From the NCBI RefSeq assembly GCF_025947065.1, contig NZ_CP109994.1, positions 3,720,001 to 3,784,000 of the forward strand: DNA of 64,000 bases. Reading direction: 5' to 3'. A model generated the notes under the pieces. It was given only the letters and a program-made list of their open reading frames with translations, had not been told where the DNA came from and ran no database searches. A program made the position numbers and the translations under genes. Shown piece after piece: positions 51,581-61,130 of this stretch (its first letter is position 1; each line of letters starts with the position of its first letter). The stretch is from Flavobacterium sp. N1736. GTDB lineage: Bacteria; Bacteroidota; Bacteroidia; Flavobacteriales; Flavobacteriaceae.

Positions 51581-52579
51581 ATGTTATCTAAAATTTACAA
51601 TACCATGAAAAAAATTATCATAACAATTATACTTATGGCTGTAACAACAGGTTACAGCCAGGAGTTAAACTTACCGGTTTTTACACAATATTTATCAGAT
51701 AATCCATTTGTTGTATCGCCAACCTATGCCGGAATTGGAGACAACCTAAGAATTCGCGCCAATGGTTTAACGCAATGGGTGGGCATTAAAGATGCACCAA
51801 ACAATCAATCTCTATATGCTGATTTTAGAGTTTTGGATCGTTCCGGAGTGGGGATTTCACTTTATAATGACAGCAATGGATATACTAAACAAATGGGGGC
51901 TAAAATATCATTTGCCCATCACTTAATTTTAGATTATTATTCAAAGCAATATTTGTCACTTGGGATTTCTTACAACTTTAATAATTTTAAAATTGACGTT
52001 GATAAATTCAGACCTACTTATGAAAACCCAATTTCAGATCCCGGCATTACGAATAATCGATATGTAGCTAACAGCAACTTTGATGTAGGAGCATTATACA
52101 GAAACAAAGGTTATTTTTTGAGTCTGAATATCAGTAATATACTCGAGAAAAAGATAGATCAATTCACCGGAATAGAGCCAAGTTTACTTCGCAACTATCA
52201 ATTGTATACAGGATATACGTTTAAAGCTGCTAGCAATAACAAGGTAGAATTCGAACCTTCTGTATATTATCAAATGTTTGCCAGTGATAAGCGTTCCAGT
52301 ACAGATTTAAATTTTAAGTACCGACAATACAATCGTTACGAAGATTATTTTTGGATCGGAGTTTCTTACCGTTTCTTAAACGATCAGGTTTTAGAACCCT
52401 TAATGATCGGACCAATGGCAGGATTTAAAAAGAATGATTTCTATTTTGGATATTCTTATCAGGCATCATTAAACCAGCTTGGAGCTTACAATTCAGGAAC
52501 ACATGTTGTTACTATTGGTATTGACTTTTTACGCGGAATCAGTAATTGTCCTTGTACGCAAAGTCCGGTTCATCACTAA
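51581..52579 (+). CDS. PorP/SprF-family outer-membrane protein
   Basis: A 332-residue outer-membrane protein of the PorP/SprF family, which helps type B T9SS cargo such as SprB to be exported and attached. The signal peptide reads MKKIIITIILMAVTTGYSQ if the internal ATG at 51605 is used, and that is the more likely start. Typical is the opening ELNLPVFTQYLSDNPFVVSPTYAGIG, then VLDRSGVGISLYNDSNGYTK and the barrel strands to a terminal IGIDFLRGI. It lies 17 bases after the giant type B protein gene, so the pair forms a cargo-helper operon. Confidence 0.93.
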   Translation: MLSKIYNTMKKIIITIILMAVTTGYSQELNLPVFTQYLSDNPFVVSPTYAGIGDNLRIRANGLTQWVGIKDAPNNQSLYADFRVLDRSGVGISLYNDSNGYTKQMGAKISFAHHLILDYYSKQYLSLGISYNFNNFKIDVDKFRPTYENPISDPGITNNRYVANSNFDVGALYRNKGYFLSLNISNILEKKIDQFTGIEPSLLRNYQLYTGYTFKAASNNKVEFEPSVYYQMFASDKRSSTDLNFKYRQYNRYEDYFWIGVSYRFLNDQVLEPLMIGPMAGFKKNDFYFGYSYQASLNQLGAYNSGTHVVTIGIDFLRGISNCPCTQSPVHH

Positions 52580-52625
52580 AAACATACGATTCCGGCTCTT
52601 ATTTCAAGACTCGGATAATTAAATA

Positions 52626-52662
52626 AAAAAGCCTATTTCGTTTTAACGCGAAATAGGCTTTT
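52626..52662. terminator. Bidirectional terminator between the sprF-like gene and trhO
   Basis: AAAAAGCCTATTTCG (52626-52640) pairs with CGAAATAGGCTTTT (52649-52662) across an 8-base loop. It sits between convergent genes. Confidence 0.9.
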
Positions 52663-52678
52663 AGATTGAACAAGGTTT

Positions 52679-54037
52679 TTAGTTTAAAACCTTATATATT
52701 TTGTCTGATAATCTTATTCTGAATGGAACTTCGAAAGTAACTTTATCTCCAATTTTTGCTATTGTGGTTTCAGCTCCATCAACGATCATTCTATCTAAAA
52801 CCAATTCCTGATCACCGGTTGTTGGTCCTGAAATTAAGATTTTATCACCAACATTTAATTCTTGATTTTCAACAGTAAATTGTCCAACTTTTGCTTTAAC
52901 GTAATAATGTTCTGCTTTTCCAAGTAATGCTTTTTTTACTTTAATCTTTTGACGGATATCAGCTGGCTTTTCGGCTGTGCCTAAAGAAGCATTTGATAGT
53001 TCTCCGGAATGTTTGAACTTTAAATTTTCAGATTTTCCCTTTCTAAAAACTTTGTTTCCAACTTGTTTTCCGGTTCTTAAACGAACTTGGTCAACCAAAG
53101 GCATATGTATAACATCCAGACATTCTGTAGAACAGCAATTTTCCATGGCGGCTTTACATTCATCACATTGAATAAATAATAAATGGCATCCGTCATTTTC
53201 GCAATTGGTATGATTGTCACAAGGTTTTCCGCATTGGTGACATTGGGAGATAATATCTTCGGTAATTCTTTCGCCAAGACGATTATCAAACACAAAGTTT
53301 TTCCCGATGAACTTGCTTTCCAAACCTTCTTCCTCAATTTGTTTGGCGTAATTAATAATTCCGCCTTCTAACTGATAAACATTCTTAAAACCCTGGTGTT
53401 TAAAATAAGCACTTGCTTTTTCACAGCGAATTCCACCGGTACAGTACATTACCAGGTTTTTATCTTCTTTATGATTTTGAAGCTGTTCGTTGATTATTGG
53501 CAAACTCTCTCTGAAAGTTTCAACATCCGGAGTAATAGCGCCTTTAAAATGTCCAACTTCACTTTCGTAATGATTTCTAAAGTCAACTACAATTGTGTTT
53601 GGATCATCTAAAATTTCATTGAATTCTTTGGCTTTCAAGTGAACACCAATATCTGTTACATCAAATGTTTCATCGTTTAAACCATCGGCAACAATTTTAT
53701 CACGAACTTTAATGGTCAATTTCAAAAACGAATGATCATCATGTTCTACAGCTTCATTCAATCGTATGCCTTTCATGAAATCGTACACTTCAAGAGTTTC
53801 TCTAAAAGCCTCCAAATTTTCTTCAGGAATACTCATCTGAGCGTTTATTCCTTCGTTGGCAACGTAAATTCGGCCTAAAGCATCGAGCTTATTCCAGGCT
53901 AAAAATAAATCATCGCGAAATTTTTTGGGATCTTGAATTTTGGCATACGCATAGAAAGACAACGTTAGTCGTTGTTTACCGGCATCATCGATCATGATGG
54001 CTCTTTCTTCTGCGCTTAAAGTGTTGTACAGTTGCAT
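52679..54037 (-). CDS. trhO: tRNA uridine(34) hydroxylase (rhodanese family)
   Basis: A 452-residue homologue of TrhO/YceA, which hydroxylates U34 of certain tRNAs as a step to 5-(carboxy)methoxyuridine. The N-terminal acylphosphatase-like part (LSFYAYAKIQDPKKFRDDL, GRIYVANEGINAQMSIP) is followed by a rhodanese domain (about 145-245) with the catalytic loop MYCTGGIRCEKASAYFKHQG (Cys near 199). A Cys-rich zinc-binding stretch follows (CHQCGKPCDNHTNC...CDECKAAMENCC). The roughly 100-residue C-terminal extension beyond the standard 350 residues is common in Bacteroidota. Confidence 0.92.
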   Translation of the reverse strand: MQLYNTLSAEERAIMIDDAGKQRLTLSFYAYAKIQDPKKFRDDLFLAWNKLDALGRIYVANEGINAQMSIPEENLEAFRETLEVYDFMKGIRLNEAVEHDDHSFLKLTIKVRDKIVADGLNDETFDVTDIGVHLKAKEFNEILDDPNTIVVDFRNHYESEVGHFKGAITPDVETFRESLPIINEQLQNHKEDKNLVMYCTGGIRCEKASAYFKHQGFKNVYQLEGGIINYAKQIEEEGLESKFIGKNFVFDNRLGERITEDIISQCHQCGKPCDNHTNCENDGCHLLFIQCDECKAAMENCCSTECLDVIHMPLVDQVRLRTGKQVGNKVFRKGKSENLKFKHSGELSNASLGTAEKPADIRQKIKVKKALLGKAEHYYVKAKVGQFTVENQELNVGDKILISGPTTGDQELVLDRMIVDGAETTIAKIGDKVTFEVPFRIRLSDKIYKVLN

Positions 54038-54103
54038 GCTATAAACTTTTTTAAGTTGAGAAATAATATGTAGTGAATTCTATTTTCTGAGTGAATTCGG
54101 GTG

Positions 54104-54133
54104 CAAAGGTAAGTTTTTTATCTGCAATTTCAA
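54104..54133 (-). promoter_or_regulatory. Promoter of trhO
   Basis: On the minus strand TTG (54131-54133) and TACCTTTG (54104-54111) are 19 bases apart, the best Bacteroidota-type promoter in the window. The implied leader is about 60 bases. Confidence 0.65.
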
Positions 54134-54294
54134 AAACCCAAAAAGCCATTTAAATACTACTTAAAGTTTTTTTTAAATTAATTTCATCGGTCTTTTTTTC
54201 TTTTTAATCCGAAACATTAAAATATAAACATCAAAAAATCAGCTATTTACATTTATTTCGTACATTTATGTTAACAATTTTAACATTTATACGT

Positions 54295-55449
54295 ATGAAT
54301 GCTTTAAAACTACCAAAACCATTTTTCCCCATTCTTATATTTTTAACAATTTTCATCTCTTGCAAAAAAGAAGAAAAGAAAGCGCCACCGCCCATGCAAG
54401 CACCTTTTGTAACCGTCAAAAGTCAAGATGTGCCAATCTATAAGGATTTTGCCGGACAAACGTTTGGAGATTTAGACATTGAACTGATTGCGAGAGTCGA
54501 CGGAATTTTGACCGGAATGTATTTTAAAGAAGGTCAAAAAGTCAAAAAAGGACAACTCCTCTATACTATTGACCCGTTGGAATATGAAACTAAAGTAGAA
54601 CAAGCGCGCGGACAAGTTGCTGTTGCCCAAAGTGGTTTGGTTAATGCCGAGGAAGAATTAAAGCGAATTCGGCCGCTTGCAGATATGAACGCTGTAAGTA
54701 AACGAGAATTAGATGCGGCTGTAGCCAAAGAAAAAGCGGCAAAATCAAACTACGCGAGTGTTGTCGCAAGCTTAAAAAACCAACAAATAGAACGAGGTTA
54801 TGCTAATATAAAATCTCCAATTGATGGCGTAATCGGACTTTCGAATGCGAGATTAGGCGACTATATTACGAAAGTCGGAAACTCTTCAAAATTAAACACC
54901 GTTTCAAAACTCGAAAAAGTCAGAGTGCAATTTACCGTAAGTGAATCTGATTATTTAAAATACCAAAAACAAACCAAAGCCGGAGAACGTATTACAGATC
55001 TTCAATTAATACTTTCTGACGGAAGTACACATCCTGAAAAAGGAAGTTTAAACTTCTCCGATACCAAAATCGATCCGACAACAGGAACTGTAACTATTGA
55101 AGCACAATTTCCAAATCCGGATGGGACTTTACGTTCCGGACAATTTGCCAAAGTGCGTGTTTTACTCAGAACACAAAAGGACGCCATTGTTGTTCCTCAA
55201 AAAGCAGTAACTGAAATTCAGGGACTTTTTCAGGTTTCAATAATTGATGATAAAAACACCATTCAAACCCGAATGGTTGAAGTTGGTCAAAAGATAGGCG
55301 TTGACTGGATTATTACAAAAGGATTAAAACCCAATGAAAAAGTAGCCATAATTGGCAATCAGTTTATACAGCCGGGGTCGCAAGTTGTTCCGGTTCCTTA
55401 TGTGGCAGACAAAGACAAAAAACAGATTGCATCATCTCTAAATGACTAA
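54295..55449 (+). CDS. RND efflux periplasmic adaptor (membrane fusion protein)
   Basis: A 384-residue lipoprotein of the AcrA/MexA type. The chosen start MNALKLPKPFFP gives a signal ending IFLTIFISC (Cys23); an in-frame ATG nine codons upstream is also possible. Motifs are the lipoyl half ARVDGILTGMYFKEGQKVKK, the coiled-coil hairpin (about 100-155), IKSPIDGVIGLSNARLGDYI and a membrane-proximal C-terminal part (VPQKAVTEIQGLFQVSII). It links the inner-membrane pump to the outer-membrane channel. It is first in a three-gene efflux operon, three bases before the pump gene. No TetR-type regulator is adjacent. Confidence 0.93.
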   Translation: MNALKLPKPFFPILIFLTIFISCKKEEKKAPPPMQAPFVTVKSQDVPIYKDFAGQTFGDLDIELIARVDGILTGMYFKEGQKVKKGQLLYTIDPLEYETKVEQARGQVAVAQSGLVNAEEELKRIRPLADMNAVSKRELDAAVAKEKAAKSNYASVVASLKNQQIERGYANIKSPIDGVIGLSNARLGDYITKVGNSSKLNTVSKLEKVRVQFTVSESDYLKYQKQTKAGERITDLQLILSDGSTHPEKGSLNFSDTKIDPTTGTVTIEAQFPNPDGTLRSGQFAKVRVLLRTQKDAIVVPQKAVTEIQGLFQVSIIDDKNTIQTRMVEVGQKIGVDWIITKGLKPNEKVAIIGNQFIQPGSQVVPVPYVADKDKKQIASSLND

Positions 55450-55451
55450 TT

Positions 55452-58400
55452 ATGGATAATTTTTTTGTGAGAAGACCGATAGTCGCCATTGTACTATCCA
55501 TATTTATCGTTATTGTTGGAGGGCTTTCTATACTAGGAACGCCCATTGCACAATATCCGGAAATTGCGCCGCCATTGGTTCAGGTTTCGACCAGTTATAG
55601 AGGTGCAAATGCATTAAATGTAGAACAAGCCGTTGCAACACCAATAGAACAAAAAGTAAACGGAGTTGAAAATATGCTCTACATGCAGTCGACCAATACT
55701 GGTGACGGAAGTATGACGCTCAACATTACTTTCGACATGGGAACCGATTTAGATATCGCAACGATGCTAACTCAAAACAGAGTTAACGAAGCCACTAATA
55801 AATTACCAAACGATGTAAAAACAACCGGAGTTACGACCAAAAAATCACTTTCGATGCCCATGCTGATTTTGTCGCTTTATTCTCCAAACAAAACATTCGA
55901 CAATAATTTCCTGACCAATTATGCCAGCATTAACCTTGTAGATGCATTGGCACGTATTAAAGGAGTTGGAGAAGTTACACTTTACGGAGGAAGCAATTAT
56001 GCCATGAGAATTTGGGTCAAGCCCGATATAATGGCCAAATACAACCTGACTGTTCCTGATATTATCCAATCCATAAAAGAACAAAATGCCATTTCGCCGG
56101 GAGGAAAATTTGGTGCTCCGCCCGCCAAAGACAACAACGAATTCACATACAACGTAACTTTAAAAGACCGTTTGATAAATCCCGAAGATTTTGAAAACAT
56201 TATTTTAAAATCGAACATCAGCAACCAGCAAGTTCGGCTTAAAGATATTGGAACCGTAACATTAGGAACCGAAAGTTATGCCTCAGTAGCAAAATTAAAT
56301 GGGAGTCCCGCAGGAACCATCGGAATCAAACAAATGCCGGGTTCAAATGCTTTAGAAGTTGCCGAAAATGTCAAAAAAACAATCGAAAAATTAAGCAAAC
56401 GTTTTCCTCAGGATTTAAAATATCGCGTTTCGCTGGATACAACTTTAGCCATTTCTGAAGGAATCAACGAAATCATGCATACGCTGGTCGAAGCTATAAT
56501 ACTGGTAATCATCGTCGTTTTTATCTTTTTGCAAAACTGGCGCGCGACTTTAATTCCACTCTTAACCGTACCCGTTTCTTTGATTGGAGTTTTCATGCTT
56601 TTTCCTGTTTTAGGATTTTCCATAAATGTACTTTCACTTTTAGGATTAGTGCTTGCCATTGGTATTGTCGTCGATGATGCAATTGTCGTCGTCGAGGCCG
56701 TAATGCATCACATTGAGCAAGGCATGTCTCCAAAAGAAGCCACAAATCTGGCAATGAAAGAAGTTTCAGGACCCGTAATTGCCATCGCAATTGTGTTAAC
56801 AGCCGTATTTATCCCAGTTGCATTAACACCCGGAATAACCGGAAGACTTTATCAGCAATTTGCCATTACAATTGCTATATCAGTTATATTCTCTGCTTTA
56901 AGCGCATTAACTTTAAGTCCGGCTTTATGTTCTCTTTTATTAAAGCCAAATCAGGAAGCAAAAGGCTGGCTTGGAAAATTCTTCGATGCTTTTAATCGAA
57001 AGTTTGGAGCTTTTACAGACAAATACACTGGTTTTTCAGGTTACTTAATCAAAAAAACAGCCCGTAGTTTTATTTTTATCGGAATTCTTATTGGAGCCAT
57101 TATACTTTTGGGAGGAAAAATTCCGGGCGGATTTGTTCCTGAAGAAGATCAGGGATATATGTTTGTGAATATTGAGCTTCCCGGCGCTTCATCTTTAGAA
57201 AGAACCAGTAAAGTAATTGAAAAAATCGAACATATATTATCTAAAAATGAAGGTGTTGAATATTATACTTCAGTCGCAGGATTTAGTTTAATTAAAAATT
57301 CAGTTGCAACCAATAACGGGTTTTTCTTTGTTGCGTTAAAGGAATGGAAAGAACGGGAACAGGACGTTTTTCAAATTTTAAAAGAAGTAAACGGAAAAGT
57401 GGTTTTTGGAATTCCCGAAGCAACGGTTTTCGCTTTTGGTCCTCCGCCAATTACCGGAATTGGAAATGCCGCCGGATTCTCGATGATGCTTCAGGACAAA
57501 GAAGGAAACACACCGCAATATCTTTACGAAAATGCTCAAAGATTTATGGCAGAAGCCAGGAAACGACCGGAAATTGGAACCATCAGAACAACTTTTAATC
57601 CAAATGTGCCACAAATTAGTTTGGATATTGATCGGGAAAAAGTCACGGAACTTGGTCTTTCCTTATCCGATGTAAATCTTGCCATTGGAGCCAGTTTGGG
57701 AGGACAATATATTAACGAGTTTAACAAATTTGGACGTCAATATATTGTTTTGCTACAGGCAGATCCAAGTTTTACCGTAAATCCGGAAGACATCAATAAA
57801 ATATTTGTTCGAAGTAAAGAAAACAAAATGATTCCGATTTCGAGTATTGCCACAATCAAAAAAGAAAGCGGTCCCGAATTTACAACCCGATTCAATTTGT
57901 ATCGTGCAGCAGAAATTGGCGGAACGCCAGCGCCGGGATTTACATCTGTTGAAGCCATGAATGCTTTGCAGGAAACGGCCACAAAAGTTTTGCCCGCAGC
58001 GATGGATTATGAGTGGGCAAATATGAGTTATCAGGAAAAACAAGCCGAAGGAAAAGGAAACACCGTATTTATAATGGCTTTAGTTTTTGTGTTTTTAATA
58101 CTTGCCGCTCAATACGAAAGCTGGAAACTTCCGTTTAGTGTACTTCTCGGAACTCCATTTGCCGTTTTTGGCGCCTTTTTAGGATTGTATCTCTGCCGAT
58201 TATTTAGCCCGGATTATGTCAATAATGTATTCGCGCAAATTGGTCTTGTTATGTTAATTGGTTTAGCCGCAAAAAATGCCATTTTGATTGTCGAGTTTGC
58301 CAAAGAAGAATATGAAAAAGGAATGCCGGTAAAAGAAGCTGCGTTATACGCTGCAAAACTCCGTTTCCGTCCAATTTTAATGACTGCTTTTGCTTTTATA

Positions 58401-58595
58401 CTTGGAGTAGTTCCGTTACTAACAGCAACCGGAGCCGGAGCGCAAGCCAGAAAAGTAATGGGAATGACCGTTTTTAGCGGAATGCTCGTAGCCACTATTT
58501 TAGGCGTTTGCCTAATTCCTGTGTTGTTTGTATTTATTGAAAGTTTTGGTAAAAAACATTCAAAAGAAACTGATGAACCTAAAAAAGAGGAATGA
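55452..58595 (+). CDS. RND multidrug efflux pump (HAE1 / AcrB type)
   Basis: A 1047-residue inner-membrane proton/drug antiporter. The N-terminus MDNFFVRRPIVAIVLSIFIV, the long porter loops after TM1 and TM7, and twelve hydrophobic helices match AcrB, whose length is 1049. The proton-relay residues Asp408-Asp409 (GIVVDDAIVVVEA) correspond to D407-D408 of AcrB. GLAAKNAILIVEFAKE holds the conserved TM10 Lys. Substrates are not predictable. It overlaps the outer-membrane factor gene by four bases (ATGA). Confidence 0.95.
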   Translation: MDNFFVRRPIVAIVLSIFIVIVGGLSILGTPIAQYPEIAPPLVQVSTSYRGANALNVEQAVATPIEQKVNGVENMLYMQSTNTGDGSMTLNITFDMGTDLDIATMLTQNRVNEATNKLPNDVKTTGVTTKKSLSMPMLILSLYSPNKTFDNNFLTNYASINLVDALARIKGVGEVTLYGGSNYAMRIWVKPDIMAKYNLTVPDIIQSIKEQNAISPGGKFGAPPAKDNNEFTYNVTLKDRLINPEDFENIILKSNISNQQVRLKDIGTVTLGTESYASVAKLNGSPAGTIGIKQMPGSNALEVAENVKKTIEKLSKRFPQDLKYRVSLDTTLAISEGINEIMHTLVEAIILVIIVVFIFLQNWRATLIPLLTVPVSLIGVFMLFPVLGFSINVLSLLGLVLAIGIVVDDAIVVVEAVMHHIEQGMSPKEATNLAMKEVSGPVIAIAIVLTAVFIPVALTPGITGRLYQQFAITIAISVIFSALSALTLSPALCSLLLKPNQEAKGWLGKFFDAFNRKFGAFTDKYTGFSGYLIKKTARSFIFIGILIGAIILLGGKIPGGFVPEEDQGYMFVNIELPGASSLERTSKVIEKIEHILSKNEGVEYYTSVAGFSLIKNSVATNNGFFFVALKEWKEREQDVFQILKEVNGKVVFGIPEATVFAFGPPPITGIGNAAGFSMMLQDKEGNTPQYLYENAQRFMAEARKRPEIGTIRTTFNPNVPQISLDIDREKVTELGLSLSDVNLAIGASLGGQYINEFNKFGRQYIVLLQADPSFTVNPEDINKIFVRSKENKMIPISSIATIKKESGPEFTTRFNLYRAAEIGGTPAPGFTSVEAMNALQETATKVLPAAMDYEWANMSYQEKQAEGKGNTVFIMALVFVFLILAAQYESWKLPFSVLLGTPFAVFGAFLGLYLCRLFSPDYVNNVFAQIGLVMLIGLAAKNAILIVEFAKEEYEKGMPVKEAALYAAKLRFRPILMTAFAFILGVVPLLTATGAGAQARKVMGMTVFSGMLVATILGVCLIPVLFVFIESFGKKHSKETDEPKKEE

Positions 58596-59959
58596 TGAAA
58601 AATCTAAAATTAGTAGCAGCATTACTTTTGATAGCCATTTTTCCTTTCGGATGCATGGTTGGACCAAAATATGCTAAGCCGGAACACCCCAAACCAGAAA
58701 GTTTTCTATATGGCGATCATAGCACTGATACTACTGCATCAGTAAGAATGATAAAATGGTCCACAATTTTTAATGACCCGATTTTAATTGGATTAATCGA
58801 AAAAGGGCTTCAAAATAATTTCGATTTGAAAATTGCTGTGGCACGTCTGGAACAAGCTAAAGCTAATCTGGGAATCGCCAAAGCCGATTTATATCCTGCT
58901 TTTCAATATTCAGGACAAGTAAATAGTGCGGAATCCTTTCTTCAAGCCAGTTCTGCTTTTGCAAATATGTCTTGGGAATTAGATTTTTGGGGGAAATACC
59001 GCCATCAAAGCAAAGCTTTTCAAGCAGATCTTTTAGCTACTGATGAAGCCAGAAAAGTTGTCCTTTCGAATATAGTCAGCAATATTGCTATTTCGTATTT
59101 TGAATTACGCGATTTTGACAATCAGTTAGAAATTACCATTCATACTTTAGAAACCAGACAAAAAGCCTATGATATCATAAACGAGCGTTTTAAAAGTGGT
59201 TATGTAGCCGAATTAGATAAAGTTCAAATCGAACAGCAAGTCGCAATTGCCGAAGCGAATATTCCAGCAATTAAGAGGCAAATTACAGCGCTCGAAAATT
59301 CTATTTCAATATTAATCGGACAAGTTCCGCAACCTATAGAAAGAGGAAAAACCAACAGCGAATTATTGATTCTAACTACTTTTCCAACTTCAGTTCCATC
59401 GGCATTACTTGAAAACCGACCTGATGTAAAAGCCACTGAACTTTCATACAGAGCGGCAAACGAAAGAATTGGAGTTGCACAAGCCATGAGATATCCCTCG
59501 TTTAATATTGCAGCACTTGCCGGTTTTACAAGTGTTATGGTAGGAGATTTATTCAATGATGCTTCTTATTTGCAAAATGTTGGCGCCGGAGTAACTGGTC
59601 CGATTTTCAACTTTGGAAAAAACAAACGACGTGTTGATGTCAACCGTCAAATCGCCGAAGAAAGAAAATTTGATTTCCAAAAAACCTATTTGACAGCAAT
59701 TTCTGAAGTCGAAAATTCATTGCAAAATGTAGCAATGTATAAAGAAGAATGGACCGCAAGAAATAAACAAGTAATCGCTGCGCAAAAAAATTACGATTTA
59801 TCAAATGCCAGATATTATAACGGTTACGTATCGTATTTAGAAGTCTTAGATGCTCAACGATCGTTATTTGAAGCACAACTAAGCCTGTCTCAATTAACAC
59901 AAAAACAATTAAGCTCTATGGTTCAATTGTACAAAGCACTTGGAGGAGGCTGGAATTAG
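58592..59959 (+). CDS. Outer-membrane efflux lipoprotein (OprM/NodT type)
   Basis: A 455-residue TolC-like channel. The signal peptide ends FPFGC (lipid Cys21), followed by MVGPKYAKPEHPKPESF as in the NodT family. Two repeated outer-membrane efflux protein halves (about 65-255 and 265-450) contain the coiled-coil helices VARLEQAKANLGIAKADLYP and GYVSYLEVLDAQRSLFEAQL. It completes the tripartite RND pump. Its start overlaps the pump gene's stop. A terminator flanked by repeats follows about 100 bases downstream. Confidence 0.93.
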   Translation: MMKNLKLVAALLLIAIFPFGCMVGPKYAKPEHPKPESFLYGDHSTDTTASVRMIKWSTIFNDPILIGLIEKGLQNNFDLKIAVARLEQAKANLGIAKADLYPAFQYSGQVNSAESFLQASSAFANMSWELDFWGKYRHQSKAFQADLLATDEARKVVLSNIVSNIAISYFELRDFDNQLEITIHTLETRQKAYDIINERFKSGYVAELDKVQIEQQVAIAEANIPAIKRQITALENSISILIGQVPQPIERGKTNSELLILTTFPTSVPSALLENRPDVKATELSYRAANERIGVAQAMRYPSFNIAALAGFTSVMVGDLFNDASYLQNVGAGVTGPIFNFGKNKRRVDVNRQIAEERKFDFQKTYLTAISEVENSLQNVAMYKEEWTARNKQVIAAQKNYDLSNARYYNGYVSYLEVLDAQRSLFEAQLSLSQLTQKQLSSMVQLYKALGGGWN

Positions 59960-59965
59960 TTCTTT

Positions 59966-60150
59966 TTGAGGTTCAAAGGGGCAGAGTTGCAAAGGTCCAA
60001 AGTGAAAAAATACTGAGATATTAAGTTGCTAAGGTTCTAAGTTCAAAAACACACCTATAAAAACAAAAAAGCATCAGCCGCAGCTGATGCTTTTTTTTAA
60101 TCTTTGTACCTCTGTACCTTTGCCACTTTGAACCTAAAACCTAAGTAACT
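59966..60150. repeat. Inverted short-period repeats surrounding a terminator
   Basis: Units such as GGTTCAAAG, GCAAAGGTCCAAAG and AAGGTTCTAAG (59970-60050) lie left of the hairpin at 60065-60096. Their complements CTTTGTACC, CTTTGCCACTTTGAACC and ACCTAAGT (60105-60145) lie right of it. The whole region could form a large imperfect stem. There is no gene in it. Confidence 0.55.
60065..60096. terminator. Bidirectional terminator between the efflux operon and bacilliredoxin
   Basis: A 14-bp stem (AAAAAAGCATCAGC and complement) with a CGCA loop has A and T runs on both sides. It sits between convergent genes. Confidence 0.92.
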
Positions 60151-60156
60151 TAAAAA

Positions 60157-60567
60157 TTAACAATACTCGTTAAATGCATCTTGCAAGTTCTCAGCGATTA
60201 ATTCAGCTGGACGACCTTCGATGTGGTGACGCTCTAACATGTGAACTAATTCTCCGTTTTTGAACAAAGCCATAGATGGCGATGATGGAGGAAAAGGGAA
60301 CATATGTTGTCTTGCAGCATCAACAGCTTCTTTGTCAACACCTGCAAAAACTGTGATTAAGTGATCTGGTTTTTTAGCACCTTCTAAACTCATTTTTGCT
60401 CCCGGACGTGCATTTCTTGCAGCACAACCGCAAACAGAGTTTACAACAACTAAAGTGGTACCTTCAGCTTTGATAGCATTATCTACAGCGTCAGCACTAT
60501 GTAAATCTTGAAAACCTGCAGCAGTAAGTTCAGCTTGCATTGGTTTTACCATTTCTTCTGGATACAT
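60157..60567 (-). CDS. BrxA/BrxB-family bacilliredoxin
   Basis: A 136-residue thioredoxin-fold protein with the CGC motif VVNSVCGCAARNARPG (Cys46-Gly-Cys48). The family was defined in Bacillus (YphP/YqiW), where it removes bacillithiol from oxidised proteins. FPFPPSSPSMALFKNGELVH and MLERHHIEGRPAELIAENL are further family landmarks. Whether this organism makes bacillithiol cannot be seen here. It is transcribed leftwards from a TAACTTTG box and ends at the shared terminator. Confidence 0.92.
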   Translation of the reverse strand: MYPEEMVKPMQAELTAAGFQDLHSADAVDNAIKAEGTTLVVVNSVCGCAARNARPGAKMSLEGAKKPDHLITVFAGVDKEAVDAARQHMFPFPPSSPSMALFKNGELVHMLERHHIEGRPAELIAENLQDAFNEYC

Positions 60568-60599
60568 ATTTTTATCTTTTAAATTTTACTTTTGAACTG

Positions 60600-60607
60600 C
60601 AAAGTTA
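60600..60607 (-). promoter_or_regulatory. -7 promoter box of the bacilliredoxin gene
   Basis: Read leftwards the sequence is TAACTTTG, an exact TAnnTTTG match 33 bases before the ATG. Confidence 0.5.
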
Positions 60608-60701
60608 CAAAGTTTACTCGCAACTCGTTAATTTGAAGTATAAACTTTTGTTATAGTTAAATAGTAAATTTAAAATGGCACAAAATATTGATTCTGAATA
60701 C

Positions 60702-61130
60702 CTAAACTACCTGTTTTAATTTTTTATCAGGAAATTGATAATTGTATTGCTTCAAATAACTATTTCTTCCTCTTATTTCGCGTCTGGTTGCTAAAACAGT
60801 AGATTTCTTTTGTTCACTAATTTCAATAGTTGAAAGGTAACTCGTCAAATATTTTTTAAGTATTTGTATGTTATCAACTTCGATAGAATAAATGATCTTT
60901 TTGCCTTCGTTTTTTATATTTACCAGATTTGCTTTTTTTAATTCTAATAAATGTTTGGATATCGTGGATTGTGCTAATGGAATTAATTCAACAATTTCAC
61001 CACAAGTTCTATTATTTCTTTTCCATAACAAGGTCATAATCTGAATTCGCGTTGGATGTCCAAGTGCTTTACAAATTTTTCCTATTGCTTTTGTTTCCAG
61101 ATCAAAATCGAAATGTTTAGTAACTCCCAT
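60702..61130 (-). CDS. ArsR-family winged-helix regulator
   Basis: A 142-residue DNA-binding protein. The winged helix (about 15-100) reads ICKALGHPTRIQIMTLLWKR...TCGEIVELIPLAQSTISKHL...LVNIKNEGKKIIYSIE, the standard ArsR/SmtB layout. No ELCVCDL-type metal motif is visible, so its ligand is unknown. The C-terminal 40 residues are basic and extend past the usual length of about 100-120. No obvious target gene is adjacent on the same strand; bacilliredoxin is 134 bases downstream and might be a target. Confidence 0.85.
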   Translation of the reverse strand: MGVTKHFDFDLETKAIGKICKALGHPTRIQIMTLLWKRNNRTCGEIVELIPLAQSTISKHLLELKKANLVNIKNEGKKIIYSIEVDNIQILKKYLTSYLSTIEISEQKKSTVLATRREIRGRNSYLKQYNYQFPDKKLKQVV

